Below, one piece after another: positions 22,111-27,692 of a DNA stretch of 33,640 nucleotides. The stretch is from positions 1-33,640 of IMG/VR virus record IMGVR_UViG_3300004369_000069. One strand, given 5' to 3'. The number at the start of each line of letters is the position of its first letter. Position 1 is the stretch's first letter. A program made the translations under genes and the position numbers. The notes under the pieces are model-generated. The model ran no database searches. It saw only the letters and a list, made by a program, of their open reading frames with translations, and had not been told where the DNA came from. This stretch comes from a virus.

Positions 22111-22798
22111 TGTAAAACTCTCCTGTGCTGAGTGCCATTGGTGGATTATCTTTATGCCATACGTTTACCACCATCACTTGGCGTGTCCCTGACTTAACTA
22201 CTGTTGTCTCGTGGAATCTGCGCCCAGCATCGAAAATAATTAATCTATTTGGCTTGTATGCGATGCGTTCCCTTTCATCAGGCGGGCTTAGATATGTGCT
22301 AACATGATCAGTTTCTAATACTTCTGGAGGAGCGCCTTCAATGCGGGGACGATGGATTTCTAACATCCCTCCTTCGTCTGATTCAGTAAAACCGTACCAG
22401 ATGCACCCACTGATGGGGGCATTAAATGTTTTATCGTAAGCATATTGAAACGTGTCTTCGTCCACATGGTGCGGTAGATACTGGGGTGGAACAAAAGTTC
22501 GTGTCCAGTACTCAAATCCAACAACATCTTCTAGATTAAAGTCTCGTTTGTCGGGGTGTTCCCATATAGCCTGAATGACTTGCTTTTTGAGCGTATCGGC
22601 AGGAGAGTTCCACCAACCATCCCAGAACATGTAGGGAGCGAAGCATGATGCCTCTTCACTATGATACTGCTGTCCCCGATAGTCTCCAAGACTTCCACGA
22701 TCTTCAAAAGTATCCATGGTAGGAGGGAAAAAGGTATCGTCCTGTTTTATGGCTTCTATTAGATTTAGGTCTGTGATGAAGTTGTCTTGCACGTACAT
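22097..22798 (-). CDS. 2OG-Fe(II) oxygenase 10, first gene of minus operon
   Basis: 233 residues. Key residues: His111 and Asp113 (LPHHVDED), a CIWYGFTESDEGGMLEIHRP strand-turn, distal His196 (RRFHETTVVKSG) and Arg206 (TRQVMVVNVW). The N-terminal 60 residues include SCFAPYMFWDGWWNSP, rich in aromatic residues and likely part of a substrate pocket. It differs from the WW-GH group and from the P4H-like neighbours, so this operon holds three to four distinct oxygenase branches. Expressed from a leaderless promoter (22805-22833). Substrate unknown. Confidence 0.8.
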   Translation of the reverse strand: MYVQDNFITDLNLIEAIKQDDTFFPPTMDTFEDRGSLGDYRGQQYHSEEASCFAPYMFWDGWWNSPADTLKKQVIQAIWEHPDKRDFNLEDVVGFEYWTRTFVPPQYLPHHVDEDTFQYAYDKTFNAPISGCIWYGFTESDEGGMLEIHRPRIEGAPPEVLETDHVSTYLSPPDERERIAYKPNRLIIFDAGRRFHETTVVKSGTRQVMVVNVWHKDNPPMALSTGEFYSEST

Positions 22799-22804
22799 GT
22801 AGAT

Positions 22805-22833
22805 ATTTTACTAAAATAAGCCGACTGGTGCAA
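22805..22833 (-). promoter_or_regulatory. Promoter for leaderless minus-strand oxygenase operon
   Basis: Read on the - strand: TTGCAC (22833-22828), 17-bp spacer, TAAAAT (22810-22805), six bases, ATG (22798-22796). Same geometry as the plus-strand leaderless promoters, no Shine-Dalgarno site. It is back-to-back with the thioredoxin start region. Confidence 0.6.
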
Positions 22834-22868
22834 TGGCTTTACTTACTTAAATGTGGTAGTATATGATA

Positions 22869-23255
22869 ATGAGAAGAAACGAAGAACCCACTAAACGAGT
22901 ATTGCTGGCGGAAGGTTATGCTGTACCTGTTGACGAAAAACAATTTGAGCATATTATTTCAACTTCAGCAAAGCCTGTTCTTGTAGATTTTTGGGCAGAC
23001 TGGTGTGGCCCCTGTAAGATGATGTCACCTATCTTAGACGAATTTGCTGCAAAGTATGCTGATGAAATACAGGTAGTTAAAGTTGAGGCCGACAAAGCGC
23101 CCTTGCTGATGGAAAGATTTGATATCTCTAGTATCCCCACGATGATGGTGTTTATTGACGGTAAGGCAGAGCACAGTATGGTGGGGGCACGGCCACTTGA
23201 CATGCTGGAAAAGGAACTCGGTGGATACACCGACGTGATGACTAAGGAAGGCTGA
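22869..23255 (+). CDS. trxA: Thioredoxin
   Basis: 128 residues counted from ATG 22869; ATG 22863 two codons earlier is in frame. TAGTAT at 22857-22862 lies six bases before 22869, matching the leaderless geometry used elsewhere, although its -35 (TGGCTT) is poor. Classic thioredoxin: VLVDFWADWCGPCKMMSPIL with the WCGPC active site (45-49), VVKVEADKAPLLMERFDISSIPTMMVF with the cis-proline at 90, and a GxxP-like end. A 20-residue charged N-terminal extension precedes the fold. Both redox cysteines are present. In the phage it could reduce ribonucleotide reductase, a processivity partner, or keep Fe(II) oxygenases active; no such partner is fixed by the sequence. Confidence 0.9.
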   Translation: MRRNEEPTKRVLLAEGYAVPVDEKQFEHIISTSAKPVLVDFWADWCGPCKMMSPILDEFAAKYADEIQVVKVEADKAPLLMERFDISSIPTMMVFIDGKAEHSMVGARPLDMLEKELGGYTDVMTKEG

Positions 23256-23256
23256 C

Positions 23257-23424
23257 ATGCCAGATTTGTGGGAAGATTTTCCTGAAGAAATGATGGGTGA
23301 TCGTCCTCCTATTTCTATGCTCACAAAGCAGGTAAAGAAACCTAAAGAAGTTTCCGCTAAAGAGTCAGGTAGAGTTGATGATGGGTCTTTTTCAAAAGTT
23401 TTTGGATCACCCGAAGTCAAATAG
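23257..23424 (+). CDS. Small unknown protein after thioredoxin
   Basis: 55 residues, ATG one base after the thioredoxin stop, with GGAAGG a few bases upstream. Sequence begins MPDLWEDFPEEMMGDRPPIS, then a Lys-rich middle (TKQVKKPKEVSAKES) and ends SKVFGSPEVK. It looks intrinsically disordered, with an acidic N-terminus and a basic centre. No family recognised. Cotranscription with thioredoxin is likely from the spacing. Confidence 0.5.
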   Translation: MPDLWEDFPEEMMGDRPPISMLTKQVKKPKEVSAKESGRVDDGSFSKVFGSPEVK

Positions 23425-23433
23425 CGCTAACCC

Positions 23434-23462
23434 TTGACAAATAGCCGCTTAAGTAGTAGGCT
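23434..23462 (+). promoter_or_regulatory. Promoter for leaderless mini-membrane protein / oxygenase mRNA
   Basis: TTGACA (23434-23439), 17-bp spacer, TAGGCT (23457-23462), six bases, ATG at 23469. No Shine-Dalgarno site. The -10 is less typical than the others but the geometry is identical. Confidence 0.6.
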
Positions 23463-23468
23463 GTAAAT

Positions 23469-23561
23469 ATGTCTCTGTTTACAGCATTTTTAATTGGATG
23501 TTCCATTGGTGTAGTTATCTTGATGGCATGGATTCTAAATACTGATGGTGATTGGGAGTGA
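23469..23561 (+). CDS. 30-aa single-span membrane peptide
   Basis: A 30-codon frame beginning MSLFTAFLIG and ending LNTDGDWE. Residues 3-22 form one hydrophobic segment (LFTAFLIGCSIGVVILMAWI). The predicted promoter places +1 on its ATG, and its stop overlaps the next start codon (GTGA at 23558-23561). A dedicated promoter and coupled start argue that it is translated. It could anchor or regulate the oxygenase, or merely serve as a leader peptide that lets ribosomes reach the downstream GTG. Confidence 0.6.
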   Translation: MSLFTAFLIGCSIGVVILMAWILNTDGDWE

Positions 23562-24118
23562 AAGACTTTGAATTAGTGTTTGATGATTTTGCGATTATCA
23601 GAGACTTTACTGCACACTGTGACTCACTACTACAGATGGTACAAAACCCACTTGATGGCGAAATAGTTGAAATGTCTGATCGTTGTTACAATTTCTTCAC
23701 TAAGCATGTAGTGGATGGCGGAAACCCTACTTCACCAGAAGATGTGGTTATACTGGAGTACACCAAGGAAATAAGAGATTCTTTATTAGAAGTCTTTTCG
23801 TTTGATGGCGTGATGAATAACAACCTACCTGCCGTTGTGTATCCAGAAGGGTGCGGCATGGGTCTGCACGATGATATGTACCATAATTCCGATGATCCAG
23901 ACAAACGTGAAAAGGTACACGTTTATAGTTCAGTTCACTATTTGAATGATGATTACGAGGGTGGAGAATTAGTATTCCCTGACGTAGACTTGACTATAAC
24001 CCCTGAAAAGAATATGCTATTACTATTCGGTTGCCACCACAAGCACAGGGGAAACCCGGCAACCGGAGGTATAAAGATTTCATCGACAAAGTTTTGGAGA
24101 GATGCTAATGCAGTTTAG
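23558..24118 (+). CDS. 2OG-Fe(II) oxygenase 11 (P4H-like), GTG start
   Basis: 186 residues from the GTG that overlaps the mini-gene stop; TTG 23552 is an alternative with two extra residues. Core: PEGCGMGLHDDMYHN (His104, Asp106), VHYLNDDYEGGELVFPDVDLTITPEKN in shortened form, a LLLFGCHHKHRGNP segment with distal His161 or His163, and Lys173 (GGIKISSTKFW) instead of Arg. Compact, resembles genes 10254 and 11474. Its 3' end overlaps the methyltransferase gene, so oxidation and methylation genes are coupled. Confidence 0.8.
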   Translation: MKDFELVFDDFAIIRDFTAHCDSLLQMVQNPLDGEIVEMSDRCYNFFTKHVVDGGNPTSPEDVVILEYTKEIRDSLLEVFSFDGVMNNNLPAVVYPEGCGMGLHDDMYHNSDDPDKREKVHVYSSVHYLNDDYEGGELVFPDVDLTITPEKNMLLLFGCHHKHRGNPATGGIKISSTKFWRDANAV

Positions 24119-24689
24119 TCCCAGCGAACAAGAAAATTTCGTTATAGAAATGACACAAATGAAGCATGGAGGGCACTACGTTGAACTAGGTGCTTTTCAT
24201 TCCCACGAGGGTAGCAATACTCGTGTGTTAGAGCAAGATTTTAATTGGCGTGGTGTATCTTTTGAGATTGATGATAAGCGGCGAGAGGAGTTTAATGCTA
24301 ATCGGTCAAACATATGTTTTGGAGATGCTTTAGACTTCGACTACGCCGAATATTTTAGATGGGGAGAATGGCCAAAGCAGATTGACTATTTGCAGGTCGA
24401 TATTGATAACGGGTACGATGAGGCTATGCGTCCAGAGGGAAGCGCTTACACTTCGTTGCTGGGGCTTATTGCTGTCCCGTTAAATTTGTATAGGTTTTCG
24501 GTTATCACGTTTGAGCATGACTCTAATATGTATTTTAGAAATGAGTCGATCCGTGACGCTCAAAGAGAAATCTTGGATGGGCTAGGTTATACTCTAGTTG
24601 TGCGTACAATTCATGAAGATTGGTGGGTTGATCCAACAGCAATTGAGCCTGATGTATACCGACCCCATTTGCGGTGGGAGACCCTGTAA
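24108..24689 (+). CDS. FkbM-like SAM-dependent methyltransferase
   Basis: 193 residues from ATG 24108, eight bases after GGAG (24096-24099); ATG 24102 in the same frame is too close to that site. SAM-binding pattern: GGHYVELGAFHSHEGSNT (motif I), then RGVSFEIDDKRREEFNANR (motif II acidic residue), CFGDALDFD, and DYLQVDIDNGYDEAM (motif IV-like). This arrangement fits the FkbM family, which methylates hydroxyl groups on sugars and small molecules. That would suit a pathway in which an oxygenase adds a hydroxyl and this enzyme caps it, but that is inference. It overlaps the oxygenase by 11 bases. Confidence 0.65.
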   Translation: MQFSPSEQENFVIEMTQMKHGGHYVELGAFHSHEGSNTRVLEQDFNWRGVSFEIDDKRREEFNANRSNICFGDALDFDYAEYFRWGEWPKQIDYLQVDIDNGYDEAMRPEGSAYTSLLGLIAVPLNLYRFSVITFEHDSNMYFRNESIRDAQREILDGLGYTLVVRTIHEDWWVDPTAIEPDVYRPHLRWETL

Positions 24690-24695
24690 CCAGCG

Positions 24696-24724
24696 TTGAC
24701 AGTAGTTGGCTAGTGTGCTAATAT
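24696..24724 (+). promoter_or_regulatory. Consensus promoter of tRNA cluster
   Basis: TTGACA (24696-24701), 17-bp spacer, TGC TAATAT with the -10 at 24719-24724. Predicted +1 near 24731, five bases before the mature tRNA-Ser 5' end. Confidence 0.75.
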
Positions 24725-24735
24725 TGTTTTAACTT

Positions 24736-24825
24736 GGAGAGGTGCCAGAGCGGACGAATGGGTCGGTCTTGAAAACCGTTGAGGTGTTAAAGCCTCCGTG
24801 GGTTCGAATCCCACCCTCTCCGCCA
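24736..24825 (+). tRNA. tRNA-Ser (anticodon TGA)
   Basis: 90 bases including encoded CCA. Acceptor GGAGAGG pairs with CCTCTCC, discriminator G, then CCA. Anticodon loop CTTGAAA gives TGA. The long variable arm (class II, TTGAGGTGTTAAAGCCTCC) and the T loop GGTTCGAATCC are clear. Reads UCA codons. Confidence 0.93.
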
Positions 24826-24826
24826 T

Positions 24827-24900
24827 TGGGGTATAGTTTAATGGTAGAACAACGGCTTCCAAACCCGTTGGTGTGGGTTCGATTCCTACTACCCCTGCCA
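24827..24900 (+). tRNA. tRNA-Gly (anticodon TCC)
   Basis: 74 bases including CCA. D arm GTTTAATGGTAGAAC and anticodon loop CTTCCAA are typical of tRNA-Gly; T loop GGTTCGATTCC. The first acceptor pair would be a U-U mismatch if the 5' end is 24827. Only one base separates it from tRNA-Ser. Confidence 0.9.
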
Positions 24901-24901
24901 A

Positions 24902-24979
24902 GCCTCCGTGGCGTAGTCTGGATAGCGCAAGAGACTTCTAATCTCTAGGTCGCAGGTTCGAATCCTGCCGGGGGTACCA
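24902..24979 (+). tRNA. tRNA-Arg (anticodon TCT)
   Basis: 78 bases including CCA. Acceptor GCCTCCG pairs with CGGGGGT (with G-U pairs), discriminator A, then CCA. Anticodon loop CTTCTAA; T loop GGTTCGAATCC. One base separates it from tRNA-Gly. Reads AGA, rare in many high-GC actinobacteria. Confidence 0.9.
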
Positions 24980-25004
24980 CGCCGGATTAACTAAGTGATG
25001 TAGA

Positions 25005-25036
25005 TTGACCCTCGGTGAGTTTGATCCGGGGGTCAA
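25005..25036 (+). terminator. Stem-loop after tRNA cluster
   Basis: TTGACCCTCGG (25005-25015) pairs with CCGGGGGTCAA (25026-25036), one G-U pair, 10-base loop. It follows the tRNAs by 25 bases but overlaps the next promoter: the -35 TTGATC begins in the loop. No U tract. It could end the tRNA transcript or act as an operator. Confidence 0.5.
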
Positions 25037-25049
25037 ACTATGCTAGAAT
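25021..25049 (+). promoter_or_regulatory. Promoter for leaderless early-type operon
   Basis: TTGATC (25021-25026), 17-bp spacer, TGC TAGAAT (-10 at 25044-25049), six bases, ATG at 25056. No Shine-Dalgarno site. Overlaps the stem-loop above. Confidence 0.65.
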
Positions 25050-25055
25050 AGCCAT

Positions 25056-25346
25056 ATGAGTCACAGTTATGTACGCATATCCCAGAGTGATGAAAGCCCT
25101 TCGATTGCTTTAAGTAACTTGCGTAGGGCTGAGAGCATTTTACGTTCTCAGAATAATAATTTTGACGCCAATATTATGGCTGATGCGTATAATACGCTAG
25201 TTGAATGCATTAAACGGGCGGATGCTATTGTTGACGCTATTGAATGGAATAAGCCCATAGATGATGCTATAGCAGATTACATACATTTCCGTGGCTACCG
25301 TGTAGGGCGAATTATTGAAGAAAAGGAGAATGATATACATGAGTAA
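25056..25346 (+). CDS. Unknown helical protein
   Basis: 96 residues, leaderless start. Mostly alpha-helical and charged (IALSNLRRAESILRSQNNNFDANIMADAYNTLVECIKRADAIVDAIEW), ending in YRVGRIIEEKENDIHE. No metal or catalytic motif, no membrane segment. Its last bases overlap the next start (ATGAGTAA, 25339-25346). It heads a run of small early-type genes. No family recognised. Confidence 0.5.
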   Translation: MSHSYVRISQSDESPSIALSNLRRAESILRSQNNNFDANIMADAYNTLVECIKRADAIVDAIEWNKPIDDAIADYIHFRGYRVGRIIEEKENDIHE

Positions 25347-25539
25347 ACTGTCTAGTATTTGGAACTGGGTCAAGTATGGTAATCCCGCTTTTAAGGGATA
25401 TACATTTGATCTTAAGGACTTTACACCCGTCACTGAGGAAGATTATGAGTCTGTAACTGTTGATTTTCCTAATGTTGTAGGGATTCGCCGCCGATGGTTG
25501 GATCATAAACCTGACCGAAAAGTGGTCGGATACCGATGA
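25339..25539 (+). CDS. Small unknown protein
   Basis: 66 residues from ATG 25339, which overlaps the previous stop; AAGGAG lies at 25323-25328. Aromatic and basic (SIWNWVKYGNPAFKGYTFDL, IRRRWLDHKPDRKVVGYR), with a short acidic middle (TPVTEEDYESVTVD). Looks like a small beta or mixed domain. No motif that allows a function. Probably co-translated with the previous gene. Confidence 0.5.
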   Translation: MSKLSSIWNWVKYGNPAFKGYTFDLKDFTPVTEEDYESVTVDFPNVVGIRRRWLDHKPDRKVVGYR

Positions 25540-25596
25540 TTGCGTTTGGGACGCTAGATGTTTGGTAACCGTTGACAGGTTTAGGTAAGGATGATT

Positions 25597-25839
25597 ATGA
25601 CTGAAGATAACGAGCCGCTAGTTGAGACTTTGCAACTGTTGTTAGAGGCTTCAAAGAGCGGCAAGGTGAGCGTTGTTGCGCTACCTGCTTTGCTGGAGGA
25701 CATTATCCACGAAATCAGGTTCCTTGAAGAGCGTATATCGGCTTACAAGCAGTCTTTGATGTGGTACGGCGGGATTTCCAGAGATGTCAGACCACTTATA
25801 AACGTTAACACACTAATTGAGGACGATACCCCCGAATGA
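25597..25839 (+). CDS. Small helical protein, unknown
   Basis: 80 residues from ATG 25597, five bases after AAGGA (25587-25591); ATG 25591 in frame lies on that site and is less likely. Predicted helical with coiled-coil-like heptads (VETLQLLLEASKSGKVSVV, LLEDIIHEIRFLEERISAYKQSL). Overlaps the next gene by four bases (ATGA at 25836). Small helical pairs like this one and the next often form hetero-oligomers, but no partner is known. Confidence 0.5.
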   Translation: MTEDNEPLVETLQLLLEASKSGKVSVVALPALLEDIIHEIRFLEERISAYKQSLMWYGGISRDVRPLINVNTLIEDDTPE

Positions 25840-26018
25840 CCGAAACCGATATTTCAGAATCTGAAGTAACATTTACGCAGATTGATGCGCTTATCTTACA
25901 GATTGAAGCAATGCTGCATAACGTTGCACGAAAAAACATTGTTGACGCCGCTTCCATGCAGGACGGTCTACTAGACCTTATGCAGAGTGTGCGAGCGATG
26001 AAGGCGGGTGGCGAGTGA
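25836..26018 (+). CDS. Small helical protein, unknown
   Basis: 60 residues beginning in the ATGA overlap. Acidic N-terminus (TETDISESEVTF) followed by two amphipathic helices (IDALILQIEAMLHNVARKNI; MQDGLLDLMQSVRAMKAG). No catalytic or metal motif. Similar character to the preceding protein, so the two may interact. No family recognised. Confidence 0.45.
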   Translation: MTETDISESEVTFTQIDALILQIEAMLHNVARKNIVDAASMQDGLLDLMQSVRAMKAGGE

Positions 26019-26021
26019 CCT

Positions 26022-26195
26022 ATGCGACGATTCTCCAAGTATGCGTTACGTTGGCAGTTATCTACACCCATTTTAGCGCTGTGCGTACAGTTCTTGCCCG
26101 GATCAACCCTGTGGAGAACCGTAGCCGCTAACGCTATAGGAGCCGCAATCTTCTACCACATTGATAGGAGAATCTTCAAAAAGGAGACAGTATGA
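26022..26195 (+). CDS. 57-aa membrane protein
   Basis: Starts at ATG 26022, four bases after the preceding stop, and ends in a TATGA overlap with the next ATG. Two likely membrane-associated stretches: LSTPILALCVQFLPG (13-27) and TVAANAIGAAIFYHI (33-47), framed by basic ends (MRRFSKYALRW, DRRIFKK). This layout, with RWQLSTPILA and an AxxIGAxIFY segment, recalls small membrane proteins I have seen in other actinophages, where function is unknown. It should not be called a holin without other lysis genes. Confidence 0.6.
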   Translation: MRRFSKYALRWQLSTPILALCVQFLPGSTLWRTVAANAIGAAIFYHIDRRIFKKETV

Positions 26196-26455
26196 TTTAC
26201 GAATTTACCGCAGGTACAGAATACTGGTATATTGACACATCTGAAAAGTATGTGAAAATTGTAGATAAAATTACAGATAAAGTTAAGAAAGAGTCCTATT
26301 CGTTAGGTATGGTGGGGCAGTTAGAAGGTCGCCGTGTAGCAACATATGAAGGTACATACGCTATGATTGGTGTATCCCCTGTCATTAAACACGACCACCA
26401 TTTCCTACAAGGTGACGTAAATCGTATCATTTGGATGGGGGATACTCCCAAATGA
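26192..26455 (+). CDS. Small unknown protein
   Basis: 87 residues, AAAAAGGAGAC directly upstream. Beta-type pattern with many Tyr/Lys (YEFTAGTEYWYIDTSEKYVKI), then RRVATYEGTYAMIGVSPVIKHDHHFL. The KHDHH cluster might bind a metal but lacks the context of a known site. Stop overlaps the next start (ATGA at 26452). The base composition begins to shift toward A/C here. Confidence 0.45.
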   Translation: MIYEFTAGTEYWYIDTSEKYVKIVDKITDKVKKESYSLGMVGQLEGRRVATYEGTYAMIGVSPVIKHDHHFLQGDVNRIIWMGDTPK

Positions 26456-26910
26456 CCGAAACCGCCTATAAGCGTTTTGACCAGCGGTTACATGACACAT
26501 ATGATGTAGAAGGCCGGGAAATAGTTAAGAAATACATCCACGACAACTATAAACACCTTACAGTAGTAGACAACCCTGACCAGTATGCGATAGACTTATG
26601 TATCTATAGAGAAGAAACATTAGTAGGATACGCTGAGGTAGAAGTCAGAACGAACTGGAAAACAGAACATTTTCCGTTCAAAACACTGCATGTACCTGAA
26701 CGCAAAACAAAACTATTAAACAATACTTTACCTACACTATTCTTCTCAATAAATGAACAAATGACACACATGTACTACTGTAAAGCACAAACCGTACTAA
26801 ACTCACCCCTAGTCAACGTGCCAAACAAATACGTGTCAAACAACGAACACTTCTACGACGTACAAGTACAACACTTAACAAAAACACCCACAAACTGGAA
26901 GAAAGAATGA
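26452..26910 (+). CDS. Possible PD-(D/E)XK nuclease-like protein
   Basis: 152 residues from ATG 26452. A pattern consistent with the PD-(D/E)XK nuclease fold is present: Asp48 in YAIDLCIY, then a GYAEVEVRTNW strand with Glu62/Glu64, and Lys85 after LHVPERKTK. Similar small phage proteins with 'VEVR.NW' and 'lhvP.RK' occur in marine phages, as I recall, and may be endonucleases such as Holliday-junction or recombination nucleases. Not confirmed. Base composition turns A/C-rich through this gene, with few T-ending codons by its end. Its stop overlaps ATG 26907, the start of a frame I reject; the next gene I call begins at 26915. Confidence 0.45.
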   Translation: MTETAYKRFDQRLHDTYDVEGREIVKKYIHDNYKHLTVVDNPDQYAIDLCIYREETLVGYAEVEVRTNWKTEHFPFKTLHVPERKTKLLNNTLPTLFFSINEQMTHMYYCKAQTVLNSPLVNVPNKYVSNNEHFYDVQVQHLTKTPTNWKKE

Positions 26911-26914
26911 AACA

Positions 26915-27046
26915 ATGCTCAAACACACAACAAAACAAAGACAACTCTGGTCAAACAAACAACCCAAAAACAAAACCATATACCTCTGCATCTGCCCCCA
27001 CAAAGGATGCAAAGCAGACACACACATATCACACAACAGCGACTAA
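26915..27046 (+). CDS. 43-aa Cys-containing small protein
   Basis: A 43-residue frame from ATG 26915 to TAA 27044-27046, ending in a TAATG overlap with the next gene. It has Cys25, Cys27 and Cys32 with a nearby His-rich end (CICPHKGCKADTHISHNSD), compatible with a zinc finger, after a basic N-terminus (MLKHTTKQRQLWSNKQPKNK). The competing frame from ATG 26907 yields a Thr/Gln/Asn-rich peptide without motif. The strong A/C bias makes coding hard to judge. Confidence 0.4.
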   Translation: MLKHTTKQRQLWSNKQPKNKTIYLCICPHKGCKADTHISHNSD

Positions 27047-27198
27047 TGCAACCCCTCTGGCTACCACCTATGTACTGTGAACGATGCGACGTATACTGGG
27101 AATCGAAAGATACCGAATGTTGGCTATGCTCCGACACCGGAGAACAACAACCCCGATACATAACCCCCGAACAACGACTAGAAGAAACCAATGAATAA
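27046..27198 (+). CDS. 50-aa zinc-ribbon protein
   Basis: Starts at ATG 27046, overlapping the previous stop. Two Cys pairs, Cys11-Cys14 (YCERC) and Cys25-Cys28 (CWLC), spaced ten residues apart, form a small zinc ribbon; the end (ITPEQRLEETNE) is acidic. Such mini-ribbons are common in actinophage early regions. It lies inside the A/C-rich island. The last bases overlap the following membrane protein. Confidence 0.55.
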   Translation: MQPLWLPPMYCERCDVYWESKDTECWLCSDTGEQQPRYITPEQRLEETNE

Positions 27199-27448
27199 CC
27201 TACTACTCGCATCAATCATACTAATGCTACTCGTAGGTGCACTCACAGCCCTGTATCTCACCGACAAAATAGTAACCACAATCATCAAAAAACTATCCAA
27301 ACTAAAAGACCCCATGACACAATTCCCCAACCTCAACGACGACACCGCCCAACAACTACTAACCATCCTATGGAGAACAACCCTCACAATACTCGTCATC
27401 CTAGCCATAATCAAAGGATGCACACCCGAACCAATCGAAACACCCTAA
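27191..27448 (+). CDS. Small two-span membrane protein
   Basis: 85 residues; ATG overlaps the previous stop region. First hydrophobic stretch residues 3-25 (NLLLASIILMLLVGALTALYL), basic linker (DKIVTTIIKKLSKLKD), second stretch residues 60-75 (RTTLTILVILAIIKG). Nearly all codons end in A or C. Two-span small membrane proteins include holins and phage-exclusion or antitoxin-like proteins, but nothing here decides. Last gene before the intergenic repeat region. Confidence 0.5.
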   Translation: MNNLLLASIILMLLVGALTALYLTDKIVTTIIKKLSKLKDPMTQFPNLNDDTAQQLLTILWRTTLTILVILAIIKGCTPEPIETP

Positions 27449-27520
27449 CACACCAAACGGCGGCTAAACACCTGCCACGATACCAAAAGCAACCCAATAC
27501 CCATATAACACTATACAGAA

Positions 27521-27576
27521 ACACCCCTATATGAACACACTCAAATGGGTACTCCCACCCACACCCCTATATGAAC
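27521..27576 (+). repeat. 16-bp direct repeat in intergenic region
   Basis: ACACCCCTATATGAAC occurs at 27521-27536 and again at 27561-27576, exactly 40 bases apart, inside the 244-base gap before whiB. Related pieces (CCCATATAAC at 27500-27509) lie nearby. The spacing suggests an iteron- or operator-like site. A short frame (ATG 27531, 32 codons) crosses it and ends in the -10 box; I do not call it. Confidence 0.55.
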
Positions 27577-27603
27577 TCCTATACTGGACAACCAAAACAG
27601 CCC

Positions 27604-27632
27604 TTGACAAAACCGTAACCAAACGGTAACAT
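27604..27632 (+). promoter_or_regulatory. whiB promoter with internal inverted repeat
   Basis: TTGACA (27604-27609), 17-bp spacer, TAACAT (27627-27632). The spacer holds ACCGT (27612-27616) and ACGGT (27623-27627), a 5-bp inverted repeat that could be an operator. Predicted +1 near 27639; a leader of about 54 bases carries AAAGAAAAGG before the GTG at 27693. Confidence 0.65.
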
Positions 27633-27692
27633 AACCATATAAAGGAAGCCTACTAGTATTACCCCCATCCCCCTAAAGAAAAGGTAACACCA

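Noticed and set aside
24710-24948. Open frames on both strands across the tRNA cluster
   Set aside because: They coincide with three well-formed tRNAs and have no independent coding evidence.
24736-24979. tRNA genes as phage attachment site
   Set aside because: No integrase, excisionase or duplicated tRNA 3' end was seen, so a lysogeny module cannot be supported.
25572-25600. TTGACA at 25572 as another leaderless promoter
   Set aside because: The position 17 bp on (TTATGA) is poor and overlaps the start codon; the gene has a Shine-Dalgarno site instead.
26907-27080. 57-codon frame from ATG 26907 (ATGA overlap)
   Set aside because: Its product is Thr/Gln/Asn low complexity due to A/C bias; the frame from 26915 has a Cys motif and a coupled downstream start.
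27521-27576. CRISPR array
   Set aside because: Only two repeat copies of 16 bp with no regular spacer series and no cas genes.
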